From JACRLW01 sp050181465 (GTDB taxonomy: Bacteria > Planctomycetota > UBA1135 > UBA2386): a stretch of DNA of 64,000 nt. The stretch covers positions 1 to 64,000 of the forward strand of contig JBFXDD010000017.1 in assembly GCA_050181465.1 (NCBI GenBank), given 5' to 3'. The notes below the pieces were generated by a model that was given only the letters and a program-made list of their open reading frames with translations, searched no databases and was not told the DNA's origin. The stretch's first letter is position 1, and each line of letters opens with the position of its first letter. The translations under genes and the position numbers were made by a program. Positions 1-8,496 of the stretch are shown here, piece by piece.

Positions 1-101
1 CTCCAGTTCGGCCGGAAGGTGCCGAAACGACGGTAGAAGCGCAGCGGCGGATCGACATGGAACGAACACGAACGGTTCGGACAGTGCGGAGGCTCGAACA
101 T
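1..101 (-). CDS. Zinc-ribbon transposase-like protein, N-terminal fragment cut by window edge
   Basis: An ATG at 101 opens a minus-strand frame that stays open to base 1, giving 33 residues. They begin MFEPPHCPNRSC and continue with an aromatic and Arg-rich stretch. A Cys-x4-Cys pair close to the N-terminus followed by such a stretch is common at the start of zinc-ribbon transposases in planctomycete-like genomes. The rest of the protein lies outside the window, so neither the second half of the ribbon nor a catalytic domain can be seen. It could equally be a short remnant or an unrelated zinc-ribbon protein. The bases from 102 to 207 hold nothing else that I can support. Confidence 0.4.
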   Translation of the reverse strand, partial: MFEPPHCPNRSCSFHVDPPLRFYRRFGTFRPNW

Positions 102-207
102 GGGCGACACCGGCAACCGCGGCGATCACCGCGCAGATCCTTCGTGTGCCGCATGCTCGATCGGTTACGCCGACCTGAGAGATTCGACGCAGCGCCCGAC
201 CGACTCC

Positions 208-807
208 TCAGAGTGAACCCGCACTCAACGCCGTGAACGGGCTACTCCGCACCAACGCCCGACACAGCGCCACCGCCACCGCATCACTCGCATCCGCCGG
301 ACCACTCAGCGGCGGATGACCGAGCGCACTCAGCGCCATCCGCGCGACCGCTTCCTTCTCCGCGCGACCGTTGCCCGCCACCGTCCGCTTGATCGTGGCC
401 GGCGGGAACTGATGGATCTGCAGGCCGCGGGCGAAGGCGGTCGCGAGCACCACGCCGCGCGCTTCGCCGATCCGCAACGCCGCCTGCGCACTCTTGCCGT
501 GAAAGGCCTCCTCGAGCGCCAACTCGGCCGGCGCGAAGACCTCGATGCGCTCGGCGATCGCCGCAGCCAACGCCGCAAGACGCTGCTCGATGGCACCGCG
601 GCCGAGCCGAATCGCGCCGGCCTCGACCAGCCGCATCGTGCCGTCACCCGCCGGCGCATGGCGAACGAGATTCGACGCGCGGGCAGCCAACGGAACCGCA
701 CTCGGCTGCGCAACACCCACTCCGCGCACTTCGACCATCACCTCGATACACGCCCAGCCCACCACAATGGTGCCCGGGTCGATGCCGAGGATCCTGACCG
801 CCGTCAT
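208..807 (-). CDS. ruvC: Crossover junction endodeoxyribonuclease RuvC
   Basis: This encodes a 199-residue Holliday-junction resolvase that nicks four-way junctions during recombinational repair together with RuvAB. The N-terminal ILGIDPG motif places the first catalytic Asp at D10. The segment ALEEAFHGKSAQAAL aligns with the E. coli region around Glu66, so E99 is the second catalytic acid. DASDAVAVAL near the end supplies the last pair, D172 and D175. The length is slightly above the usual 165-180. The ATG at 807 gives the expected short lead-in to the motif. It faces ispD divergently with start codons overlapping by two bases, so one of the two genes may really start further in. No ruvA or ruvB is in the window. 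Confidence 0.93.
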   Translation of the reverse strand: MTAVRILGIDPGTIVVGWACIEVMVEVRGVGVAQPSAVPLAARASNLVRHAPAGDGTMRLVEAGAIRLGRGAIEQRLAALAAAIAERIEVFAPAELALEEAFHGKSAQAALRIGEARGVVLATAFARGLQIHQFPPATIKRTVAGNGRAEKEAVARMALSALGHPPLSGPADASDAVAVALCRALVRSSPFTALSAGSL

Positions 808-1525
808 GACCCGCCACGTTACGCTCGCGCCCGTGCGCGTGTCGATGCTGCTCCTCGCCTCGGGTCGCGGAACCCGCCTCGGCGGTCCGACTCCCAAAGC
901 CTTCGTCGCCGTCGGCGGCGTGCCGCTCTTGGTGCGCAGCGCTCGGCGATTGCACTCGCTGAGCCCAGACGGCGAGATCGTGCTCGCGATCAGCAACGGA
1001 GACCGCGAACGCATCGCACACCTCAGCACACACCTGCGCGAATGCGGCGTGCGCACGATCGTCGACGGCGGCGACACGCGACAAGACTCCATGCAGCGCG
1101 CGCTGCGAGCCAGCAACCCCGACTTCCCGCTCGTGCTGGTGCATGACGCCGCGCGCCCCTTCTTCCCCATCGACGCCGCCCGCACCGCCTGCACTCGAGC
1201 ACTCGCGATCGGCGCCGCACTCCTCGCGGTCCCGGCACCGGACACGCTGAAGCGAGTGGCCGGCGAGCGCGTCGTCGAAACCGTCCCGCGCGACGCGCTG
1301 TGGCTCGCGCAGACCCCACAGGTCATCCGCCGCGATCGCCTGCTCGAGGCCCTCGCCCACGCGGAACGCACCGGCTTCGTCGGCACCGACGATGTCTCGC
1401 TCTGTGAAGCCGCCGGCCAGGCCGTCGCGATCGTGCCGGGCGACCGACGCAACCTGAAGATCACGACTCCCGACGATCTCCTGCTCGCGGAAGCGATCGC
1501 CGCCGCGGAGGATGCTCGCACATGA
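806..1525 (+). CDS. ispD: 2-C-methyl-D-erythritol 4-phosphate cytidylyltransferase IspD
   Basis: IspD joins CTP to MEP to form CDP-ME in the non-mevalonate isoprenoid pathway. The nucleotide-binding segment reads LLLASGRGTRLGG followed by a PK pair. DGGDTRQDS and VLVHDAARPF are the substrate and metal-binding signatures of the family, and the C-terminal TPDDLLLAEA is typical. From the ATG at 806 the protein is 239 residues, somewhat long at its N-terminus. GTG codons at 833 and 839 or the ATG at 845 lie closer to the usual start and would free a divergent promoter region from ruvC. The stop overlaps the ispF start by four bases (ATGA), so the pair is probably translationally coupled. Confidence 0.93.
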   Translation: MTRHVTLAPVRVSMLLLASGRGTRLGGPTPKAFVAVGGVPLLVRSARRLHSLSPDGEIVLAISNGDRERIAHLSTHLRECGVRTIVDGGDTRQDSMQRALRASNPDFPLVLVHDAARPFFPIDAARTACTRALAIGAALLAVPAPDTLKRVAGERVVETVPRDALWLAQTPQVIRRDRLLEALAHAERTGFVGTDDVSLCEAAGQAVAIVPGDRRNLKITTPDDLLLAEAIAAAEDART

Positions 1526-2025
1526 ACCACGCCGCACTCGCCGGACTGCCCACCATCGGGCTGGGGATCGACGTCCATCGCCTGGAAGCCGGCCGCCGCT
1601 GCGTGCTCGGCGGAGTGACGATCGACAGCCCGATCGGTCCGCTCGGTCACTCCGACGGCGACGCCGTGCTCCACGCCGTGTGCGACGCCTGCCTCGGTGC
1701 CGCGGGACTCGACGACCTCGGCTCGCTGTTCCCCGACCGCGACCCTGCCCACCGCGACCGCCCCTCCAGCGAGTTCTGCATCGAAACCATGCAGCGCGTG
1801 CAGGCGGCGGGCTTCCTCGTCGCGAGCCTGGACATCGTGGTCGAGTGCGAACGACCGAAGATCGCGCCCCATCGCGCCGCGATCCGCCAGAACGTCGCGA
1901 CGCTGTTCGGACTGCCGCTCGCGCGCGTGAACGTCAAAGGCAAGACCGGCGAAGGTCTCGACGCGATCGGTCGCGGCGAGGCACTGCGCGCAACCGCGGT
2001 CGCCTTGTTGGTGCGCCGCGGCTGA
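1522..2025 (+). CDS. ispF: 2-C-methyl-D-erythritol 2,4-cyclodiphosphate synthase IspF
   Basis: IspF cyclises CDP-ME 2-phosphate to MEcPP with loss of CMP, two steps after IspD. The 167-residue length is normal for the family. The metal site is visible as D17-V-H19 and H51 in the HSDGDAVLH segment, and LGSLFPD follows as expected. The C-terminal VNVKGKTGEGL with a downstream Arg/Glu segment matches the subunit-interface and CMP-binding region. It overlaps ispD by ATGA. The intervening enzyme IspE is not encoded here. Just downstream, the convergent ABC exporter gene ends 18 bases away. Confidence 0.95.
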   Translation: MNHAALAGLPTIGLGIDVHRLEAGRRCVLGGVTIDSPIGPLGHSDGDAVLHAVCDACLGAAGLDDLGSLFPDRDPAHRDRPSSEFCIETMQRVQAAGFLVASLDIVVECERPKIAPHRAAIRQNVATLFGLPLARVNVKGKTGEGLDAIGRGEALRATAVALLVRRG

Positions 2026-2043
2026 GGCCGCGCTGCGCCGCAC

Positions 2044-3945
2044 TCAATCGAGCGTCTGCAGATCGATCAGCCGCGCGTAGAGCCCTCGCTTGGCGAGCAG
2101 TTCCTCGTGCTGGCCGCGCTCGACGATGCGACCGCCTTCGAACACCAGGATCAGATCGGCGTCGCGAATCGTCGACAGTCGATGCGCGATCACGAAGGAC
2201 GTGCGACCGCGTCGCAAGTTGGTGAGCGCCTTCTGCACCGCCTCCTCGCTCTCGGAATCGAGCGCGGAAGTCGCCTCGTCGAGGAAGAGGACGGCCGGAT
2301 CGCGGACGATCGCGCGCGCGATCGTGATGCGCTGCATCTGCCCGCCGGAGAGGTTGCTGCCGCGCTCGCCGACCGGGGTGTCGTACCCCTTCGGCAAGCC
2401 GACCACGAAGTCGTGGATCTGTGCGGCGCGCGCCGCCGCTTCGATCTCGGCATCGGTCGCGCTCGGGCGGCCGTAGCGAATGTTCTCGCGGATCGACGTG
2501 TTGAACAGGAAGGGCTGCTGCACGACCAGCGCGGTGTGATCGCGATAGTCGCGCAACGACAACTCGCGCAGATCGGCGCCGTCGATCAGGATGCGACCCT
2601 CGCGCGGATCGAAGAAGCGCATCAGCAGGTCGACCATCGTCGACTTGCCCGCGCCCGAGGGCCCGACGAATGCCACCGTCGAACCCGGCTCCACCGCGAA
2701 GTCCACGTCGCTGAGCACCGGCTCCTCGCCGTAGCCGAACGACAAGCCTTCCACGGCGACGGCCCCACGGATGCGTTCGAGCTTGCGACCGCCGTTCTGC
2801 GTCGCGGCATCGATGTTCTCGGTGAGGATCGAGTCCACACCCTCCATCGCGCCCGCCGACTCCATCACCGTGTTCCACACGCGCACGATGCGCTTGACGT
2901 GCTGATAGGTCGTCGAGATCGGCACCAGCGCAGCTCCGATGTCGCCCATCGAGCCCTCACCGCTGAGCAGGATCCACCCCATCGTGACGAGCATTCCGAC
3001 GAAGCCGACTTGATAGCCGACGAACACGATGCTCTCCGACCGCGCCTTCGCCTTGAGCATCCGCACGGTGCGCTCGAGATAGTTCGCGTTGTTGCGCGAG
3101 AACTCGTCGAGCCGGACCTCTTCGAGACCGAAGGCCTTCACGACCTTCATTCCCGACAGCATCTGGTTCATCGACTCGGTGGCATCGCCCATCGCCTGCA
3201 GGCTGCCCGCGGAGCGCTTCTGCACCTTGCGACCGAGCTTGAGCATCGGCAACGCCATCAACGGGATCGCCGGCAGCATCACCAGCAGCAGCCGCGCGTC
3301 GACGAACCACACCAGGCCGATGTTGAAGAGGATCATCAGCGGGTCGACGACCGCGTAATCGGCGACCAAGGTGAAGGTGCGCGAGAGCACCGTGGTGTCG
3401 TTCGTGACCCGCGAGATCAACTCGCCCATCTTGCGGCGACCGAAGAAACCGAGCGGGAGGTGCAGCACGTGCTGCGCCAGGCGATCGCGCAGGTCGACGA
3501 CGACCTTGGTCGCGAAGTAGCGCGAAGCGAGCGTCGCACCGTAGATCGACAGACCGCCGAGCAGACCGCAGACAGCGGCGACGATCGCGGTGGCGAACAC
3601 CACGCTCTTGCCGTGGTGGGCGGTCTCGAAGTGGATGCCGAAGGTCGCCGTCAGCCATTCGGCGAACTCACCGAAGGCGAGCGAGAAGCGCTGCGCGACA
3701 CCGACCACAGCACCTTCGGCAGGCGGAACGGCCGGCGGCGCGATCTCGTCGAACAGCGGCTTGACCAGGAGGAACGGCGCCTTCGTGAAGAAGGCTTCCA
3801 GCGCCGCCAGCCCGATCACCAGCGCGATCAGCCGCTTGTCGCGCCGCACGCCCGCCCACACGTGCCGCAGGAGCGAACGCAGCGCCGCACGCCCGGGGGA
3901 CAGACCGCGAACTGGGGCAGGCTTCGTGTCGGTCGAATCGCTCAT
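2044..3945 (-). CDS. MsbA-type ABC exporter, fused permease and ATPase
   Basis: This is a 633-residue half-transporter of the type I exporter family, acting as a homodimer in the inner membrane. The transmembrane domain spans about residues 35-370 with six predicted segments. The nucleotide-binding domain follows, with Walker A GPSGAGKST near residue 428, the signature LSGGQMQR near 531, Walker B FLDEATSALD near 552 and an H-loop AHRLST. The arrangement is that of MsbA, the lipid flippase, but drug and peptide exporters of the same shape cannot be excluded from sequence. The gene is monocistronic as far as can be seen. About 100 bases separate its start from the end of the foldase gene upstream. 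Confidence 0.9.
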   Translation of the reverse strand: MSDSTDTKPAPVRGLSPGRAALRSLLRHVWAGVRRDKRLIALVIGLAALEAFFTKAPFLLVKPLFDEIAPPAVPPAEGAVVGVAQRFSLAFGEFAEWLTATFGIHFETAHHGKSVVFATAIVAAVCGLLGGLSIYGATLASRYFATKVVVDLRDRLAQHVLHLPLGFFGRRKMGELISRVTNDTTVLSRTFTLVADYAVVDPLMILFNIGLVWFVDARLLLVMLPAIPLMALPMLKLGRKVQKRSAGSLQAMGDATESMNQMLSGMKVVKAFGLEEVRLDEFSRNNANYLERTVRMLKAKARSESIVFVGYQVGFVGMLVTMGWILLSGEGSMGDIGAALVPISTTYQHVKRIVRVWNTVMESAGAMEGVDSILTENIDAATQNGGRKLERIRGAVAVEGLSFGYGEEPVLSDVDFAVEPGSTVAFVGPSGAGKSTMVDLLMRFFDPREGRILIDGADLRELSLRDYRDHTALVVQQPFLFNTSIRENIRYGRPSATDAEIEAAARAAQIHDFVVGLPKGYDTPVGERGSNLSGGQMQRITIARAIVRDPAVLFLDEATSALDSESEEAVQKALTNLRRGRTSFVIAHRLSTIRDADLILVFEGGRIVERGQHEELLAKRGLYARLIDLQTLD

Positions 3946-4046
3946 CCGTGGTCGTGGGTACGCAGCAAGGCCGCGCTCGGAACCCTATCCGATCGCGGCC
4001 GTGCGAACTTCGAGCGCTGTCCGTCGCGCTCCGGATCCCTGTCGGA

Positions 4047-5890
4047 TCACTGGAACTCGGTCGACGCGACGACCTGGTTCGCCCACTCGAGGAAGCGCCA
4101 GTTCACATAGTCCTGGCGGACCAGTTCGCGGGTGCGCTCCTCGGTCAGGTTCACGGTCTTCGCACTCGGCGTGCGCGAGTTGACGCGCGCGACGAACCAG
4201 GCATCCGGACCACGCAGCGGACCCACCACGGTGCCGGGCTTGGCGTCGTAGTAGAGATGCGCTGCCAGCGAGTAGCCGGTGAGGAGATCGTTGAACTCGC
4301 TCTCGCGGACCGCCTGACGGATCTGGTTCAGCGACTTCGAACCGAGCCGCCCCTTCTCCTTGTCGGTGGCATAGAACTCACCGTGGGTCTGGTGCATCTC
4401 GTCGAAGTCCGCGCCCTCTTCGATGAGCTTCATCACCGCGTCGGCGCGCTTGCCCGCGGCGTCGAGGCCGCCGGGCACCCAGGCGCCGGTCTTGAGGTCG
4501 CGACCCATGAACTGGATGAGATCGACGTTGACCTGGCCGTCGCCGAAGAAGGCCGCGAAGGTGTTGGCGTGGGCCTGCAGCTTCTCGGTGTCGTTCATGT
4601 CGGCTTCGATCATGCGCTCGAAGCTGCGGATGAGACGCCAGCGCTGCCGGAACGCTTCGAGGCTCGGATAGCCCTTGAAGGCCGTCGCGATGACTTCCGT
4701 GTTGAACGGGGTGTCGTCGTACTGCTTGCGGTAGGCCTCGAACTCGGCGCGGAATTCCTCTTCGGTGAGCAGGAACCCGGCCTTGGCGAGCGCCTGNNNN
4801 NNNNNNNNNNNNNNNNNNNNNNNNNNNNNNNNNNNNNNNNNNNNNNNNNNNNNNNNNNNNNNNNNNNNNNNNNNNNNNNNNNNNNNNNNNNNNNNNAGCC
4901 CTTGAAGGCCGTCGCGATGACTTCCGTGTTGAACGGGGTGTCGTCGTACTGCTTGCGGTAGGCCTCGAACTCGGCGCGGAATTCCTCTTCGGTGAGCAGG
5001 AACCCGGCCTTGGCGAGCGCCTGATGGAGCGCCTCGTTGATCGTGACCTCGCCGACCGCCCGCTCGAGTTCTTGCACGTAGAGACCGGTCTGGATCTCAC
5101 GGTAGGCATCCGCGGTGGCCCAGGTGCGGTCGTTGACCGCGAGGCAGATCTCGGCGGGGAGTCCGTCGGATGCGTAGCGCACGTCGCTCCAGCGCTGGAG
5201 CTGCTTGGTGACCCAGCCACGGCAGAGCTGCATCCAGAACGGCGGCAGGTCGCGCGGCTCGCCGGTCTCGGGGTGGGTCGACGCCTTGACGAGGTTGTCC
5301 CAGAACTGCTTACCGTCACCGCCGCTCGACGAGATGATCGCCTCGCGGGTCACGAGCGGCCAGTTCGCTGCCGGACCGGGGAAGAACACGCGGTCGAACA
5401 GCTTGGTCTGGCGCTGCTGCGCCAGGAACTGCTCGCGCTCGAAGCCGAACTGCGCGCGGACGGCCTGCCAGAAATCGACATCGGGGTTCTGCCGGCGGAA
5501 CTCCTCGACCGCCGTCTTCAATCCGGCAATCAACTCCTCCTCGGGGATCTCGAACTCCTTCGCGTCGCGCCCGCCCTGGATCTGCTCGGACTTCTGCTCT
5601 TCGAGCAGGAGTTCGGCGATCTTCGCCTGGAGCTGCTTGGCGCCGACGAGATAGATCGCCTGTCGACGAAAGCGGTCGACCGACACCTCCACGCCATTGA
5701 CCCGGATCGGCTTCAACACGTCGCCGCGGGCATTGACCACCGCCGCTTTCAGCTCGGCGAGTTGCGCGCGGAGCGCTTGCTTCTCGGCGTCGCCGGAATC
5801 GTTGACCTGCGCGAGGCCGACCGCAGGCAGGGCGAGAGCCAGGCCGAGGGCGAGGGCCGGGCGGAATGGAGTGAGAATGGAGAAAGTCAT
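4047..5890 (-). CDS. Secreted SurA/PrsA-like foldase, interrupted by assembly gap
   Basis: The protein starts at 5890 with a signal peptide (MTFSILTPF, a hydrophobic stretch, then GLAQ) and continues as a helical chaperone-like protein. The C-terminal quarter, around EEGADFDEMHQTHGE and RGPDAWFVARV, resembles a parvulin prolyl-isomerase domain, but the signature is weak. The 100 Ns at 4797-4896 split the frame. The 127 bases before and after the Ns are identical; deleting 227 bases (one copy plus the Ns) restores one continuous frame of 538 codons. The break is therefore an assembly artefact and not a mutation. In the envelope such proteins assist folding of outer-membrane or secreted proteins. 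A second secreted parvulin lies at 54777. Confidence 0.75.
4670..5023. other. Scaffold gap of 100 N flanked by an exact 127-base duplication
   Basis: Bases 4670-4796 and 4897-5023 read identically, and 4797-4896 are N. The overlap length of 127 equals a widely used maximum assembly k-mer. Both copies fall inside the foldase gene, and collapsing them restores its frame (227 bases removed, residue two modulo three, matching the frame offset). This looks like two contigs that overlapped by one k-mer and were joined with a placeholder gap. Confidence 0.93.
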
Positions 5891-6215
5891 GTCGAACTCG
5901 GGCGGGGGAGCATAGCCGCGCAGCGGGGAGGGGCCACCTCGGGCCGGCGGTGTTTTGGACGGGGAGTGCCGTAGCAGCGCGGACTCGGCGAGCGCCGGGC
6001 CTGCCGGCTCGGCGGTCGAACGCATGCGCGTGCCGCGTCGAACGGGTGCCGCCCCCCAATAACTCCCCGCCGCGAGTGCGCCGCGATCCGGCGACTCGCT
6101 CTGCGACGACCCGCGCGCGCCGGCCGCGACCCGCACCGCGATCGGCCACCGCGATCGCGCCGCTGCGATCGCAGAATCGGGTTCGCGCCGGCCGGCGGCT
6201 ACACTCGGCGGATCG
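5891..6215. other. Divergent intergenic region, no gene seen
   Basis: This 325-base stretch separates the foldase start from the start of the plus-strand envelope run. It must carry both promoters. It is very GC-rich with C-runs, and no open frame in it has coding character. No promoter box or operator stands out. Confidence 0.5.
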
Positions 6216-6902
6216 ATGTCGAACTACGAACCGCGCACGATCGCCTTCGGCGCTGAAGTCCTCCACACCCCCCTCGCGTTGCGCGCCGACGCGGTGCAGC
6301 GGATCCACAACGAGCTGTTCACCCAGCGGGAAGTCTCCTATCAGAACTTCCAGGTCGCCCAGGACGGCATCCACCTCAGCAACCTCCCCACCGCACCCGG
6401 TCAGGTCTCGGCGACTTCGTTCCTGCCGGACCGGATCGTGATCCGCGAGGAGTTGCGCGGGACGACCATCGAGGACTTCGCGACGAGGGTGGTCAACGTC
6501 GTCGGGACCGCCTACCGCGGCCTGTCGATCCCCCTGTCGCTGGGCCAGCAGTTCTGGATCCGCTCGCTCATCAATCCGCAGTACCACAGCGACAGCCGCA
6601 GCTTCGTCGCGGAGCGGATGCTGGCCGGCGGCTCGGAGGCCCTCGCCGCCTTCCAGCGCCCGCTGCATTCGCTCGGCCTCCGGATGACCTTCCCGTCGAC
6701 CGGCCCGGAATCTCCGGTCGTGAACCTGCGGATCGAACCGTGGGTTCAGGAACCGCGATCGTTGTGGATCGAGATCATCGGCCAGTTCAACACCCCGACG
6801 CAGCCCGACCGACTCGGGCAACTCGGCAACGCGCTCTACTCCACCTACCGCTTCCTCAGCGGGCCGACCCTCGACTACATCCAGCGCTTCGATCTGCCGT
6901 GA
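6216..6902 (+). CDS. Hypothetical protein, first of a four-gene overlapping run
   Basis: A 228-residue protein without signal peptide or membrane segment, so probably cytoplasmic. It is a mixed alpha/beta sequence with a repeated hydrophobic pattern and ends in DYIQRFDLP. The overall look is reminiscent of the sporadically distributed TIGR04255-type proteins, but I cannot show the diagnostic residues and do not assign it. The ATG at 6216 is the only in-frame start that fits. The TGA at 6900-6902 overlaps the GTG start of the next gene at 6899, so the two are likely co-translated. Confidence 0.7.
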   Translation: MSNYEPRTIAFGAEVLHTPLALRADAVQRIHNELFTQREVSYQNFQVAQDGIHLSNLPTAPGQVSATSFLPDRIVIREELRGTTIEDFATRVVNVVGTAYRGLSIPLSLGQQFWIRSLINPQYHSDSRSFVAERMLAGGSEALAAFQRPLHSLGLRMTFPSTGPESPVVNLRIEPWVQEPRSLWIEIIGQFNTPTQPDRLGQLGNALYSTYRFLSGPTLDYIQRFDLP

Positions 6903-7600
6903 GTGAGCACCCGCGCACTGGACGGCTGCGGCACCGCATCGCCGCCGTGATGCTCGGTTCGATCGCTCTGGTTCACGGCTGCGCACCGAAGTCACCGAAC
7001 CCACCGGCCGTCGACGACGGCGTCGCGATCGAGTTGCCGGACCTGAAGGTCGCCGTCGCGGAGCTTCGCGCCTTCGACGGCTACCTGGACGCACTCGACC
7101 CGAACGCCGGGCGCAAGTTGCGAACGCGCGCGCTTCTCGAGCGGCACATCCTGCCGCTGGCGTTGGCTCGCGCAGCATTCCCGGCGGTCCGCACCGAGGC
7201 ATTCGAACGCGCCAGATCGCTCTGCGCCGTCGTCGGCAACTCGCTCGAACTCGAACGGCACGGCGAGGTCCTGCGCGGGGAGCGCTTGGTCGAGCAACAG
7301 CGGACGAGCCTGCCGCTCGCGGTCGCCGCCTGGGCCGACGACGAGACCAAGATCGGCGCCGTGAGTCCGCCCATCGAGACCCCGGATTCGATCTGGGTCT
7401 GCGGACTGATCGATCTGCACCGCGGTCTGACGATGAGCACCGACCGCATCGATCTGTACTGCGTACGCTTCCCGGCGGTCGCGGCCGAAGACTTCCAAGT
7501 TTGGTACGCAGCGGAACGCGAGCGACGAAGGCACACTCTGATCCGCGCGTCGAACGACGTTCTGCCTTGCCTGCCCGATTGGTTGACCTCGACGAAATGA
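6899..7600 (+). CDS. Putative lipoprotein of unknown function
   Basis: From the GTG at 6899 the product is 233 residues with a short basic N-terminus, a hydrophobic stretch and a lipobox ending LVHGC near residue 28. It should be exported and lipid-anchored. The mature part is helical and charged, with no recognised domain. The start overlaps the preceding stop (GTGA) and its own stop overlaps the ATG of the next gene (ATGA). The ATG at 6950 is an alternative start, but it would leave too short an n-region for a good signal peptide. Confidence 0.72.
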   Translation: MSEHPRTGRLRHRIAAVMLGSIALVHGCAPKSPNPPAVDDGVAIELPDLKVAVAELRAFDGYLDALDPNAGRKLRTRALLERHILPLALARAAFPAVRTEAFERARSLCAVVGNSLELERHGEVLRGERLVEQQRTSLPLAVAAWADDETKIGAVSPPIETPDSIWVCGLIDLHRGLTMSTDRIDLYCVRFPAVAAEDFQVWYAAERERRRHTLIRASNDVLPCLPDWLTSTK

Positions 7601-8496
7601 CGACCCACGACATGACGCCGCAAAGAGCGCGACCGCGCGTCGCATTCCTCGGCTGCCTGGGCGCACTCGCCCTGACCGCAGTCGGCTTCGCCCAAGACGC
7701 GCCGAGCTGGCCCGACCTACCGAAGGCCGAGGAGCAGAAGCTCACGCTGCGGATCCGCCGGCTCGAGACGACCGAGGGCGAGGCCAACGCGACCGCGCTG
7801 CGCGAGACCGTCGCATTCGGTGCCGCTGCCGTGCCGCACTTGTTGCGGCGACTGGCACTGCCCAAGCCGAGTCCGAATGCGATCGCCGGGGTGCGCAGCG
7901 CTCTCGACCAGCTCGTGACCGACGAGCACGGCGATCTCATCCTGCCGCTGCTCGACGAACGCGCCCTCGAGACCCGCCGTTGGGCCGCGCACTGGATCGC
8001 GCATCACGTCGACGCACGCTATCGCGATCGTCTCGCCGCCCTCGTCGCCGAGCCGGAGGAAGGCAAGCCGAAACCCAAGGTCGCACCCGACCCCGAGATC
8101 GCGTTCCACGCCAATCTCGCGCTCGCAGCGCTGAAGGATCGCGATGCGCTGTTGAAGGTCATGGAGGTGTGTCACACCGAATGGCAGTCGCGCGCACCGG
8201 TCGTGGCCGCCGTCCTGCCGCGCGCGCGCAGCAGCGAGATGGCGCGGTTCGTCATCGGCGAGATGCAACCCGACGACGAGCGCAGTCGAGTGACCGGCCT
8301 GCGCATGATGCGCTACCTGGCACCGAAGGACTATGCCGGCGCGATGATCGGCTATCTCGACGCCGGCGAGGCGAGTGTGAAGCGAGAAGCCATCAACGCA
8401 CTTCGCGCGATCGTGGACGAGGCGCCACCCATCGAGGAACTCTCGGCGTTCACCGCGATCCAGGAAGCCAAGAAGTGGAAGGAGCGATTGAAGTGA
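7597..8496 (+). CDS. Secreted HEAT-repeat-like protein
   Basis: A 299-residue protein with an N-terminal signal peptide (hydrophobic LGALALTAVGFA, then AQD). The rest is alpha-helical, with repeated pairs of helices of the HEAT/armadillo type: for example segments around TRRWAAHWIAHHVD, FHANLALAALKD and VKREAINALRAIVDEA. Such solenoids usually mediate protein binding. The ATG at 7597 overlaps the previous stop. The stop overlaps the GTG start of the next gene, a secreted metallopeptidase-like protein, which suggests the two act together in the periplasm. The partner and substrate are unknown. Confidence 0.75.
   Translation: MTTHDMTPQRARPRVAFLGCLGALALTAVGFAQDAPSWPDLPKAEEQKLTLRIRRLETTEGEANATALRETVAFGAAAVPHLLRRLALPKPSPNAIAGVRSALDQLVTDEHGDLILPLLDERALETRRWAAHWIAHHVDARYRDRLAALVAEPEEGKPKPKVAPDPEIAFHANLALAALKDRDALLKVMEVCHTEWQSRAPVVAAVLPRARSSEMARFVIGEMQPDDERSRVTGLRMMRYLAPKDYAGAMIGYLDAGEASVKREAINALRAIVDEAPPIEELSAFTAIQEAKKWKERLK

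Noticed and set aside
2107..4110. 667-residue plus-strand frame opposite the ABC exporter
   Set aside because: It is His/Glu/Arg-rich shadow sequence antisense to a gene with complete ABC motifs; no domain or start signal.
4670..5023. True tandem duplication inside the foldase gene
   Set aside because: The copies are exactly 127 bases and separated only by 100 Ns, and collapsing them restores the frame, so an assembly join explains it better.
5316..7940. 874-residue minus-strand frame spanning foldase, intergenic region and envelope genes
   Set aside because: GC-rich shadow in the wrong frame; low-complexity Arg/Ser/Ala composition and overlap with four supported plus-strand genes.
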